Part shown: one piece after another, positions 7,375-15,680 of the stretch
Layout: the number at the start of each line of letters is the position of its first letter
Numbering within the stretch: the stretch's first letter is position 1
DNA from: an uncultured Bacillus sp.
GTDB taxonomy: Bacteria > Bacillota > Bacilli > Bacillales_B > DSM-18226
Assembly: GCF_946478885.1 (NCBI RefSeq)
Contig: NZ_CAMLDX010000050.1
Span: 1 to 23,880 of the forward strand
DNA length: 23,880 nucleotides
Direction of reading: 5' to 3'
The notes under the pieces: generated by a model
The model's database searches: none
What the model was told of the DNA's origin: nothing
What the model saw: only the letters and a program-made list of their open reading frames with translations
Position numbers and translations under genes: made by a program

Positions 7375-7741
7375 TATTAAACGGTTCACGTGTCATAGTA
7401 AATATCTTAAATTCGTTTTATTCTTGAGCTTCAGAACGGTAAAGCATCCGGTCATCAATAGATTTAACATCTTAGAGTGAATATGACGAGATGGACACAT
7501 TTTACTCATCTCTGAAGGTAAATTTAGAAACGATTAGACCTCTTTTCCAATAATCCTGAAAAAATGATTGAGATTTACCATGGCGATGGAACAAAATAAG
7601 CAGTTTCAAAGCAAAATAGTTTTAAAATGCTTTCTATCTAGGGAATGATTGAAATTTGCATTTAGGGGAGTTTTACATATCATCTTCTTCGTTTCATTGA
7701 TGAGAAACTCTAAAAAATCTATCATATTCCTTTTTAAAAAA
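7375..7741 (+). other. long leader of the regulator gene, with coding-like remnants
   Basis: Between the predicted start of transcription and the regulator gene lie about 400 bases without an intact gene. An ATG at 7491 opens MDTFYSSLKVNLETIRPLFQ and stops. The next frame continues with SNNPEKMIEIYHGDGTK and stops again. This looks like a short gene remnant with a frameshift, or chance. GAGATG (7488-7493) and CATCTC (7507-7512) can form a small hairpin. No known riboswitch signature was recognised. Confidence 0.3.
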
Positions 7742-7755
7742 AGAAAGCGCTTCAT
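7742..7755. promoter_or_regulatory. cre-like site before the regulator gene
   Basis: AGAAAGCGCTTCAT matches the CcpA site consensus TGWAARCGYTWNCW at 12 of 14 positions; positions 1 and 13 differ. It lies just upstream of the ribosome binding site, downstream of the putative promoter, where bound CcpA-HPr(Ser-P) would act as a roadblock. This suggests carbon catabolite repression of the regulator. Confidence 0.5.
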
Positions 7756-7773
7756 AGAAGGAGGAGTACTTAA

Positions 7774-8448
7774 TTGGATAATGAACTATTTCGACACTAT
7801 CAAAATATAATGAATTATTTTGGGGAAATTTTGGGATCTAATTATGAATTTGTCTTACATGTTTTAAATCCTGATGGAGGTTCTCAGATTGGTTACATCG
7901 TCAATGGAGAGTTAAGTGAAAGAACTTTAAGTGGTCCATTAACTAATTATGCAAAAAAGTTAATCACCAAAAAAGTATATTTAAATAAAGATTATGTTGT
8001 AAATTATGTTGGAGAAGGACCAAAAGGTAAAAAATTTCGTTCATCTACTCTATTTATAAAAGATAGTGAAGGTCAATTACAAGGTCTTTTATGTATAAAT
8101 TTTGATGCGGGTGCTTATAGGAAAGTCGCAAAGGATATATTAAAGTTGGCTAATCTAAGCCTTGACATTGAACATATCGAAAAGAAAACTGATCAGGAAC
8201 AACCTGTTGAAAAACTTACCGATAATGTTCGTAATATCATTTATACAGCCATAGATAAAGATATATTAGAATCTGGTGCTCAATTATCACCCGAACAAAA
8301 GAAACTTGCTATTTCCAAATTAAAAGAATATGGGGTATTTGATATTAAAGGCACAATAAATGAAGTTGCTGATATTATGAGAATATCGGAATCAAGTGTT
8401 TATCGTTATCTTCAAATGATATCACGTAACGAAAAGTATGATAAATAA
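7774..8448 (+). CDS. YheO/DauR-type regulator (PAS_6 + HTH_22) of the serine locus
   Basis: A 224-residue DNA-binding protein with two parts. Residues about 5-115 form a PAS_6-like (YheO-type) sensor, including the stretch ending LLCINFD. After a charged linker (about 133-165), residues 165-218 form an HTH_22 domain whose helix-turn-helix is visible as GTINEVADIMRISESSVYRY. In this family the best known member, DauR, represses D-arginine catabolism, and an amino-acid-type ligand is therefore plausible. The start is TTG, with GGAGGAG 7 bases upstream. The gene diverges from sdaAB-sdaAA and shares with it an inverted repeat at 7300-7336, so I infer that it regulates serine deamination. Whether it represses or activates cannot be seen. 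Confidence 0.8.
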   Translation: MDNELFRHYQNIMNYFGEILGSNYEFVLHVLNPDGGSQIGYIVNGELSERTLSGPLTNYAKKLITKKVYLNKDYVVNYVGEGPKGKKFRSSTLFIKDSEGQLQGLLCINFDAGAYRKVAKDILKLANLSLDIEHIEKKTDQEQPVEKLTDNVRNIIYTAIDKDILESGAQLSPEQKKLAISKLKEYGVFDIKGTINEVADIMRISESSVYRYLQMISRNEKYDK

Positions 8449-9104
8449 ATGTTTTGTCGTAAATAGCCCGACAGACAATAGAAGCGAACCGTGAAATAAA
8501 CCTACAAATTTTTTATAGGATTTAACAATAATATTAAGAAGTTACTTGATTAAAAAGTAGATTCATAAGTTGAAGAACCGATTTTAAAAAATATCGAACT
8601 ATATTCATTTTTATAACGATGAACGCCCCACCTCTTAGCTATAAGCCCCCTATCTCTGTTTATGGCCTGAGAGTGATTCATCTTTAATAGGAAATACTTC
8701 TCAGAGGAGGTTCTGTCAATGGTTCGGCAAAGTCCTCGCTACGCTCACCTTTGACAAAACTTCCCTTAAAAATATGCACTCCCCCCGCTTGTTGCTTTAG
8801 TGCGTACCTCTTAGCTACGAATGGTAAATATTCTTAAGTAAAATCCTGACCTACCTTCTGAATGATAACAAGAACTCCCATTACGGTGCTGTGGCTCATC
8901 TTATGCAAAAAGACCCTCTTGGTCAATTGTAGTATATGCCTACGAAGCCTTTTGTTTTCTTTTCTCTGTTAAAATGTTAGAATTTTCTTTACAATACTCT
9001 TATATAATGGAAAATGAATCATGAAAATATCATACATCCGTTTCCTTCTTTATATTGAGAGAACTTGTTACCGCGACCAATCTTTTTTGTTAGGAGATGA
9101 ACAA
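8449..9104. other. gene-free spacer with structured repeat-like segment
   Basis: No intact gene is visible. The segment 8630-8817 is bounded by direct repeats ACCTCTTAGCTA (8630-8641 and 8806-8817) and contains the hairpin at 8706-8765. An ATG at 8719 with a strong GAGGAGG upstream opens only an 11-codon frame. A TATAAT-like box at 9003-9008 may be the -10 of the DUF418 gene, but no good -35 accompanies it. Confidence 0.4.
8706..8765. repeat. imperfect 17-bp inverted repeat (candidate structured RNA)
   Basis: The left arm GGAGGTTCTGTCAATGG (8706-8722) pairs with the right arm CCTTTGACAAAACTTCC (8748-8764), with three mismatches, around a GC-richer loop containing TCGCTACGCTCA. The composition differs from the AT-rich surroundings. 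It is flanked by 12-bp direct repeats, so it could be a small mobile or repeated element or a structured transcript. No known RNA family was recognised. Confidence 0.4.
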
Positions 9105-10346
9105 ATGAAATCTGCGCCTATTTCGAGTCAGGAAAGGATTGCGACGATTGACATTATCCGTGGCTTTGCCCTAATGGGAATTTTTCTTGTCAACATGCCC
9201 ACCTTCCACTCACCAATCTTTTTGGATCAATATCCTGAATACAGTGGTATTGACAATTGGGTCGATATACTTATGCAAATGTTTGTCCAGACAAAGTTTT
9301 ATACGATTTTTTCCTTCCTTTTCGGCTGGGGCTTCTTTATCTTTATCAAGCGAGCGGAACAGAAAGGGTTACATCAATATCGGCTATTTTCAAGGAGACT
9401 TATCACACTCTTATTACTTGGAACTGTTCATTTTATCTTAATTTGGTATGGCGATATTCTCCATACATACGCTCTTGCCGGATTTCTCCTGCTCCTATTT
9501 TATAAACGTAAGATAAAGACATTGCTTATTTGGGCCTTCAGCTTGCTAACGCTGTTTTATGCCCTCATAGGCTCACAGTTTTTAATACCTGCTACAGATT
9601 ACAAGGAATTACAGGAAATATACGAGACGGAGAATGCTCGTAATATGGAGGAATATATAAATACGTATACTGATGGTACGTATTGGGAATGGGTTACGTA
9701 CCGTTTTGAAATGGAAGTATTGCCCCAAGCAGCTCAGCTTCCAATTATTATCCTTCCCATATTAGCAATGTTTTTGTTAGGTCTTGCGGCAGGAAAAAGC
9801 GGTATATTTCATCCGGATTCACCCTACCGGTATCTAATCAAGAATATTTGGCTGATATCACTCACAATAGGTATACCTTTAGCTGTAATGGTGGGGCTGC
9901 TAAAGTTGGACATATTAGAGTTTGGTGTCTATCAATCCAATGCAGTCTTTCTCTTTACCAGTCTAAGCGGATTGCCACTGTGTTTCTTCTACATGTCATC
10001 ACTTACACTGCTACTGCAAAAAAAGACATGGCAAAAATGGCTCCGTCCACTTAAGTATTTGGGACAAATGGCCTTAACCAACTATATGATGCAAACACTA
10101 ATTTCAGTCTTTCTTTTCCTTGGGTTGAATTTATACAACAAAGTAAGCCTTACAGTAGGGACACTAATTTGTATGGCTGTATTAATTATGCAAATCTTCC
10201 TCAGCATACTATGGCTGAAGCATTTCTCCTTCGGACCGCTGGAATGGATTTGGCGGTCTCTAACATACGGCTACTTACAGCCTATAAAAAAGAAACACAA
10301 AAAGACCGAACTTTCAATAACAGGTGATTTTCAAAGCAGAAAATGA
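9105..10346 (+). CDS. DUF418 family polytopic membrane protein
   Basis: A 413-residue membrane protein of the YeiB/YxaH/YrkO kind. The N-terminus has the family signature IATIDIIRGFALMGIFLVNM (about residues 12-31), and the C-terminal DUF418 domain ends with HFSFGPLEWIWRSLTYG, the motif typical of the family. About ten spans are visible. A larger outside-type loop of charged residues (YKELQEIYETENARN) lies in the middle. The biochemical role is unknown; a transport role has been proposed for relatives. Start choice: TAGGAG lies 8 bases before the ATG at 9105. The longer frame from 9021 has no ribosome binding site. It is probably a single-gene unit. Confidence 0.88.
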   Translation: MKSAPISSQERIATIDIIRGFALMGIFLVNMPTFHSPIFLDQYPEYSGIDNWVDILMQMFVQTKFYTIFSFLFGWGFFIFIKRAEQKGLHQYRLFSRRLITLLLLGTVHFILIWYGDILHTYALAGFLLLLFYKRKIKTLLIWAFSLLTLFYALIGSQFLIPATDYKELQEIYETENARNMEEYINTYTDGTYWEWVTYRFEMEVLPQAAQLPIIILPILAMFLLGLAAGKSGIFHPDSPYRYLIKNIWLISLTIGIPLAVMVGLLKLDILEFGVYQSNAVFLFTSLSGLPLCFFYMSSLTLLLQKKTWQKWLRPLKYLGQMALTNYMMQTLISVFLFLGLNLYNKVSLTVGTLICMAVLIMQIFLSILWLKHFSFGPLEWIWRSLTYGYLQPIKKKHKKTELSITGDFQSRK

Positions 10347-10410
10347 GGAGTTAGATTTGCTTCTAAACATCTCAGACAAATCGGCCTAAACTGATTAAAA
10401 AATTCCTTAG

Positions 10411-10432
10411 TTTGAAAATCGGTATTTTCAAA
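10411..10432. terminator. AT-rich hairpin after the DUF418 gene
   Basis: TTTGAAAAT-CGGT-ATTTTCAAA is a perfect 9-bp stem, about 65 bases after the DUF418 stop. It is followed by A-rich rather than T-rich DNA on the plus strand, so termination in that direction would be weak. It is listed because the stem is exact. Confidence 0.3.
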
Positions 10433-10553
10433 AAAATAAACAGTTTTATTAAACCTTGACTGCCAAAAATAATCGAAAGTAATTTTATGAATTATATGAT
10501 ATCTTTGATTTAGAATCTGTTTTTATAGAGAAATGGCAAAGGGGGGTGCTTTT

Positions 10554-13500
10554 GTGACAGTGAGGGATTCACATGAACGCCGGAAGATCTTTTATGAGGA
10601 GCTAAAGACATTAAAGGATGAGGAGTATATCAATAATCTTGATTATAATCGGATAAAAGATGCCTACCATCTATATGTTCAAAATTTAGATAAATACCGC
10701 CTAATGGAAAAAATTGAAGCATCTCTAAAAGCATCGGCAGATTCCGAATCAAACACCATGATTAAGGAACATGAACTAAGCGCGCAGCCAGAGACCGATC
10801 CGCTGAAGGAACTAATTCAAAGGCTAAAGGAAAGGCAGCAGCAAGAAGCTGAAGCAACGCAAAAAAAGCAAACTAATCATCACAAATCTTTAGGAGATTC
10901 CAATTGGCAAATTTCTTCTTCTGACGGCGCTCAACATGGGTCTATGCTTGGAAAAAGCCAAGAAACGGCCTCACCAAATAATGTACATAGCAAGTCGGCA
11001 CAAAAAGATGCCCCGACAGAGCCTCCGTCGGGGGCTGTGCTTGAAAAACCGACGAAGTTTGGCACCAGGCCTCCAAAAAATGCCGAACAATCAAGAGGGA
11101 AAAATATAACTTGGGGGCTAATTTTAGGGGTTATCCTTCTCTTTATTGGTGGATTGGTATTTGGAACGAGCAACTGGAGCTCAATGAACTCCCTATTTAA
11201 AGTAATTCTTGTATCGTTAGTCTCAATTGTCTTTTTTTCAATCAGCTTTATGGCCGATAAATATTTTAAAATTACGAAAACAGCCTTTGCGTTTTTAACA
11301 TTAGGTAGCTTATTTTTACCTATTACATTTATTTCTATCTCATTTTTCAAATTACTAGGAACATGGCTATCCTTGTATGGTGAAGGAAAATTCGTGTTTG
11401 CTTTTATATCCAGTCTCGTTTGTCTTTCGTTATACATTTACATTGCAGCAACATATAAGCACCGGTTATTCGTCTGGTTTACTTATTTAACAGCTACATT
11501 AGTGGCTGCCTTTTTGTTGGCGCTAACCTATTTACCGAGAGATTTCTTTTATTTAGGCATAATGCTGTATAATGCAATTTTATTGTTTGGTTACTATAAA
11601 CTTAAAAATCATGAAAAATTTGCCATTTTCACAAAGGAATTGCCGATATACATCCAATTAAACTTAGTTGTCAGTACGTTGCTAATGCTATTATTCTTTG
11701 AGAATGAACTATTTTATAGCTTCAATATTCTATTAACCGCAGTGCTGTATATTGCGATGGTTTTTGTTAATAAATCCAGGCACTATCATATTGTATTCAC
11801 TCTGCTATTTGTCTACGGTATGTATCAGCTTATTGAAAACTCTGTTTTGCAGTATTTCGATTATATCGGATTTGCCTTGATTGGGATGCTGTTTTTACTT
11901 TTTCAAAAATTCACAGAAAAAGAACCTAACATGGAAAAAATATTCCGTTTTACCAGCGGAATCATTTCGTTCTGTGCATTTATTTTCATTAGTTTTCAGG
12001 GGCTGCTGCTGCGCTCTGATGAGGATTCATTCGTATTATTGGGAGCCTATCTAATTATCGCAGCTAACTATCTGATTCTAGCCAATATGGTTAAGTTAGT
12101 CATATTCCGCTATTTAGCACCGATCTTTTTGATGGCAGCCAGTCTGCAAAGCTATTATGTTCTGTTAAAGGGACTGAATGGAAAATGGATCGATATTTAC
12201 CTGTTTGCCTTTGCTTCCGCGTTATTTGCTGTTTTCTACATTCATAATGACTTTAAATATTTCACTGTGATAAAGAAAAGCAGCTTTGTTATATCAATCG
12301 GCACAATGATATGTACGATCCTATTCGCTCTTTTTAGGGGAGAAATTTCACAGGGAGCATTTCTCTTGTTTGCCTTCGGGGTGATTTCAATCATTACCTC
12401 TCAACATACGGATAATTCTCGTTTGAAGCAAACTGCGACATGGGTAAATCCAGTCAGCTGGGGATTATCTATTGTAACCCTTTTCGATTATTTGAACCAA
12501 ACCTTTGCCTTTTACAGAAATCAAATAGAAATCACCGGGCATCTAGCATTAGGCGGTCTTCTCCTTTTAGGAGTCAGTTATCTATGGAAAAAAAGAAACG
12601 AGACCACCTTTGAAATGAACACATTCTATACGGGTGCTGCTCTTTATACTCTTAGCATGCTCATGACCCCGTTTGAGGGCAATGAACATCCTTATCTGAC
12701 ATCATGTATATATCTCGTTGGCATTGCCATCTATCTTTTACTCGTATATAAAACAAAGAAAAACATACTTTGGGTATTGGTCAGTATCGCCTCTCTCGCC
12801 TTTTTAAACTCATGGAAGGATATCCTGAAACTATATATGGACAGACAATGGCTGGTGTTATATAGTCTTTTGATTCCTGTCATTTTATTAGCGGTATCTG
12901 AATTTATCGGGAGAAAAAAGCAGGAGTTAAAACCTTACTTTTTCTGGACGGCACATGTTTATTTAGTTCCTGCCTTCCTTTTCTCGATATTTATTATTGA
13001 ATATGCCGGCCTGCATCCTGCGATCCAGTTGGCTGTATTGGTTACTTATATTTATAGTTCGTTGAGACAGACAAAGGAATGGGAAATAAAATTATTTCTC
13101 TATGCCGCCTTTACTGTGTTTCCTGTTATTCTTTATCAGCATTTCCAATATTACCAGATTGAGGATGTTTTGACTGTTGATTATTTATTCCTGATTGTGA
13201 GCGGATTGATCACTTTTGTATGGAGTGTAGCCAATACAATATGGAAAAGAAGGATTGACTGGTATCTTGTTCCACAGGCTGTTGTTGGACTGCTGACTTT
13301 TATAAGCTTTTATCATCATGAAGGCATGATTCATTTTCTTCTCTTTGCAGTCTACACGCTCATTACCTTATTCCTGCTGCATAAGAGAAACTGGACGTTG
13401 TTCAATCTTATACCGTTATTTTTGGTCGTGCCATACATGATACAATTCCTGCCTTCACTCGAAAAATGGATGCAGATCGGATTAGCCCTTCTCATATTTT

Positions 13501-14261
13501 TTGCCCACCATTTGTTTGGTAAATGGACATATAAAGAGCTTGTAACAAACAATTCAAAGGTAGAAATTGACTGGTATACGATTACTTCAGCTGCCTATAT
13601 CATCATGCTGTTTGTAATTATTCCAGGAGGGGAACCGCTATGGATGAAATTAATTCCTGCTTTAATAGTGGTATATTACCTATTTATGCTGATTAACCGC
13701 TTCTCTGACATAACAACACAAAAGATTGTCAAGACGTTGGCTACCATCTCGATTTTGCTGCCATACTACACGATTTTATTAGAATTTGAATTAAACCAAT
13801 ATATCGAAACCGAGCTGTACACCCTACCGTTTATCGTTCTAACGATTTTCTTAAGCAGACGTACGTGGAATGATCATAAAAAGGTGATGAATGCGATGCA
13901 AACAGCCGTCCTATTGTTCATTACCATTATTTTGATGATTGATGCACTGGAAAGCAATACCATTTACGATGCGATTATTATCGGAGTTTTATCATTAACG
14001 TCAATCATTGGCGGTATGCAGGCTCGAATTAAATTATATTTTCTCACGGGCATTGCTGTTTTACTGCTGAATGTCCTTCTGCAAACAAGGCCGCTTTGGG
14101 GCAGTTTCCCATGGTGGGGATACCTTGTTATTGCAGGACTCATCTTAATCAGTTTTGCCGGCTTTAATGAAAGACAAAAGCAGAAAAATGATTCAGATGG
14201 TCAATCGTTCCTACAAACAAAAAAGAAACAATTCTTGCGGAAATTCAAGGATTGGGATTAA
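10554..14261 (+). CDS. giant polytopic membrane protein (about 1235 aa), unknown
   Basis: One uninterrupted frame of about 1235 residues. The first 183 residues are soluble: a helical charged segment (DSHERRKIFYEELKTLKDEE) resembling a small helical domain, then a polar, Gln/Ser/Pro-rich linker. From about residue 185 to the end the chain is an unbroken series of hydrophobic segments, more than thirty by eye, linked by short loops. A basic tail (KKKQFLRKFKDWD) ends the protein. I do not recognise a catalytic motif. The start is GTG at 10554 with AAAGGGGGGTG about 5 bases upstream; the ATG at 10533 would overlap that site. Proteins like this occur in Bacillaceae as conserved hypotheticals. A transport, envelope-polymer or sensory role is possible but unproven. 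Confidence 0.85.
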   Translation: MTVRDSHERRKIFYEELKTLKDEEYINNLDYNRIKDAYHLYVQNLDKYRLMEKIEASLKASADSESNTMIKEHELSAQPETDPLKELIQRLKERQQQEAEATQKKQTNHHKSLGDSNWQISSSDGAQHGSMLGKSQETASPNNVHSKSAQKDAPTEPPSGAVLEKPTKFGTRPPKNAEQSRGKNITWGLILGVILLFIGGLVFGTSNWSSMNSLFKVILVSLVSIVFFSISFMADKYFKITKTAFAFLTLGSLFLPITFISISFFKLLGTWLSLYGEGKFVFAFISSLVCLSLYIYIAATYKHRLFVWFTYLTATLVAAFLLALTYLPRDFFYLGIMLYNAILLFGYYKLKNHEKFAIFTKELPIYIQLNLVVSTLLMLLFFENELFYSFNILLTAVLYIAMVFVNKSRHYHIVFTLLFVYGMYQLIENSVLQYFDYIGFALIGMLFLLFQKFTEKEPNMEKIFRFTSGIISFCAFIFISFQGLLLRSDEDSFVLLGAYLIIAANYLILANMVKLVIFRYLAPIFLMAASLQSYYVLLKGLNGKWIDIYLFAFASALFAVFYIHNDFKYFTVIKKSSFVISIGTMICTILFALFRGEISQGAFLLFAFGVISIITSQHTDNSRLKQTATWVNPVSWGLSIVTLFDYLNQTFAFYRNQIEITGHLALGGLLLLGVSYLWKKRNETTFEMNTFYTGAALYTLSMLMTPFEGNEHPYLTSCIYLVGIAIYLLLVYKTKKNILWVLVSIASLAFLNSWKDILKLYMDRQWLVLYSLLIPVILLAVSEFIGRKKQELKPYFFWTAHVYLVPAFLFSIFIIEYAGLHPAIQLAVLVTYIYSSLRQTKEWEIKLFLYAAFTVFPVILYQHFQYYQIEDVLTVDYLFLIVSGLITFVWSVANTIWKRRIDWYLVPQAVVGLLTFISFYHHEGMIHFLLFAVYTLITLFLLHKRNWTLFNLIPLFLVVPYMIQFLPSLEKWMQIGLALLIFFAHHLFGKWTYKELVTNNSKVEIDWYTITSAAYIIMLFVIIPGGEPLWMKLIPALIVVYYLFMLINRFSDITTQKIVKTLATISILLPYYTILLEFELNQYIETELYTLPFIVLTIFLSRRTWNDHKKVMNAMQTAVLLFITIILMIDALESNTIYDAIIIGVLSLTSIIGGMQARIKLYFLTGIAVLLLNVLLQTRPLWGSFPWWGYLVIAGLILISFAGFNERQKQKNDSDGQSFLQTKKKQFLRKFKDWD

Positions 14262-14312
14262 ACAATATTTCTTTACCAATAATGTAAGAATATCCTTTAG
14301 GAACTATCCCAT

Positions 14313-14399
14313 AAGGTGTCAGACATCCATTATTTATCTATATCCTGTGCAGATATATGCAAAGTGATACTAGATGCTTATTGTGGTGTCTAACACCTT
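14313..14399. repeat. REPIN-like inverted pair of GTGTC palindromes
   Basis: AAGGTGTCAGACATCC (14313-14328) and the reverse complement of AAGGTGTTAGACACCAC (right end 14383-14399) match at 13 of 16 positions and face each other across about 55 bases. Each end is itself nearly palindromic (GGTGTC-nGACAyC). The right end, GGTGT-CTA-ACACC plus TTTTCTTTT, can act as a terminator for the gene ending at 14261. An exact 18-base match to CATAAGGTGTCAGACATC lies in inverted orientation at 20340-20357. Confidence 0.55.
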
Positions 14400-14619
14400 T
14401 TCTTTTGAACAGTTCCATTTGTAAAAATCAATACAATGCCCTTATTCCTTTATAGATTTTAATACCCAAAATGCTTTGTCACGGATTAAACATGTAAAGG
14501 TGCCTTTGTTTTATTTTTCACAAACGCTTTACGATTTTTGCCATAAATAAATCACAACTTTGCAACAATTCAGGCCTTCAAAGTCTGATTTTTAGAGTAA
14601 AATAAATATATGAAAATGT

Positions 14620-14633
14620 TGTAAGCGTTTACA
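14620..14633. promoter_or_regulatory. perfect cre (CcpA) site
   Basis: TGTAAGCGTTTACA matches the cre consensus TGWAARCGYTWNCW at all 14 positions and is a perfect palindrome around its centre. It lies 87 bases before the start of the 59-aa gene at 14720. Catabolite control of that gene by CcpA is therefore likely; whether it is activation or repression depends on the unmapped promoter. Confidence 0.75.
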
Positions 14634-14719
14634 AAAGGATTTATTGATAATGACTATCTCTTATTGTTAATTGAATACAGTTTTGCGGCAAAATTCTACA
14701 AGGAAAGGAATGGGATAAT

Positions 14720-14899
14720 ATGGACTATCGAAATGTTATTGCTAAATTAGAAGAAAATAAAAGAAAATTAGAAAAGAAATTAGAAAATAAAGACCTGTCT
14801 AAGGAAGAACATGAGTCAATCAAGCACTCGCTCGAAAATTATGACTACATTATCCAGTTAACAGAAATGAATCGCTTTGAACGTGGTTTTGTTGAATAA
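14720..14899 (+). CDS. 59-aa coiled-coil-like protein (DUF3896-like)
   Basis: A small gene of 59 residues beginning MDYRNVIAKLEENKRKLEKK and ending with LTEMNRFERGFVE. Two charged helices with heptad-like Leu/Ile spacing suggest a short helical hairpin or coiled coil. From memory it resembles the Bacillus DUF3896 family; the function is unknown. AAGGAAAGG lies upstream at a somewhat long spacing (about 11 bases) from the ATG. A perfect cre site upstream and a strong terminator 60 bases downstream make this a convincing single-gene unit. The codon use matches its neighbours. Confidence 0.75.
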   Translation: MDYRNVIAKLEENKRKLEKKLENKDLSKEEHESIKHSLENYDYIIQLTEMNRFERGFVE

Positions 14900-14958
14900 A
14901 GTAGTTTCTTCTTTTATCAATATATCGCTCATGTGAATTTTCCAATTTTTCATACTTC

Positions 14959-14996
14959 ACCGTATATCCTTCCAATAAGATATACGGTCTTTTTTA
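14959..14996 (+). terminator. intrinsic terminator of the 59-aa gene
   Basis: A perfect 10-bp stem ACCGTATATC / GATATACGGT with a 10-base loop is followed by CTTTTTTA. It closes the 14720-14899 unit. The plus-strand frame 14933-15163 that runs through it is a chance frame. Confidence 0.88.
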
Positions 14997-15200
14997 CAGC
15001 AATAAATATCTTGTACCTCCTCACTATCCTTTCAATCGTAGCAAAACCTCAAGTGCTGGAAACTGCTATAGACAAACTGATACCAGCAAATTACCTTCCT
15101 TGTCAAAAAAATTCCGGCATGATCCATTCGCGCAATGCAAATATTAAGCTTGGAAGGCTGTAGGATTGCTTTCCAAATTCCTATATTAGGAGTGGTTGCA

Positions 15201-15470
15201 TTGAATAATTTATCAGATGCACTAAATAAGATGGTTGGCAGAAGGAGGAACAGTCGCGGATATTTTGGGGCAGCTTTAATTGCTTTGGGCATGAGTGTAG
15301 CGGCACTCGGTCTTTACAGAAGGAATGGGCAAAAACCAAAACTTTCGCTGCAAAAAATAATAAATAATTTCCGAGCAGGAACAAATGCTGGACTAACACC
15401 TGCAACGGCAGCTAATACTGAATTCGCTAATGAATTAACACCTGCAAAAGATTTATTAACAAAGAAATAA
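15201..15470 (+). CDS. small single-span membrane protein, unknown
   Basis: An 89-residue protein. A basic, polar N-terminus (MVGRRRNSRG) is followed by one membrane span (about residues 22-40, FGAALIALGMSVAALGLY) and a polar tail with a TPATAANTEFANELTPAKDL stretch. It would sit with the basic end inside. Start choice: TTG at 15201 with AGGAG 8 bases upstream; the longer frame from 15135 crosses that binding site. A terminator follows directly. I do not recognise the family. Confidence 0.7.
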   Translation: MNNLSDALNKMVGRRRNSRGYFGAALIALGMSVAALGLYRRNGQKPKLSLQKIINNFRAGTNAGLTPATAANTEFANELTPAKDLLTKK

Positions 15471-15480
15471 ATTAGTACTT

Positions 15481-15510
15481 GAGGCTTTCCCATCTGGGTG
15501 GCCTCTTTTA
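15481..15510 (+). terminator. intrinsic terminator after the 89-aa gene
   Basis: GAGGC-TT-TCCCA-TC-TGGGT-G-GCCTC forms a stem of 10 pairs with small bulges, followed by TTTTA. It starts 10 bases after the stop codon at 15470. Confidence 0.85.
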
Positions 15511-15680
15511 TAGAAATAAGCTCACCGATTTTCTGATCATCGGACCGCCAATGAAAATATCTTTGGAAAAAGCGTTCGTTTAAGGATCAGCGCCTTTGTG
15601 CTCAATTTGAAAGAAAATCCTCACATTTTTTTTACTCTATTGGGCAAATTAAGGGTAACTTATTACAAGGAGAAAAGGAT

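Larger units (their letters stand above)
14262..14719. other. spacer with REPIN-like repeat and cre site
   Basis: The first half contains the GTGTC inverted pair (14313-14399), which may also end the long membrane-protein transcript. The second half contains the perfect cre site (14620-14633) and presumably the promoter of the 59-aa gene. A second core, CAAACGCTTTACG near 14521, resembles a weak cre. No further gene is visible. Confidence 0.5.

Noticed and set aside
8667..8673. CTGAGAG, resembling the start of a TPP riboswitch motif
   Set aside because: The other conserved parts of the thiamine box, including the ACCTGAT-type half, are missing nearby.
10931..11437. 168-aa minus-strand frame
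   Set aside because: Antisense to the long membrane-protein gene, with no start signal; a shadow frame.
14933..15163. 76-aa plus-strand frame
   Set aside because: It runs straight through a perfect 10-bp terminator and has no ribosome binding site.
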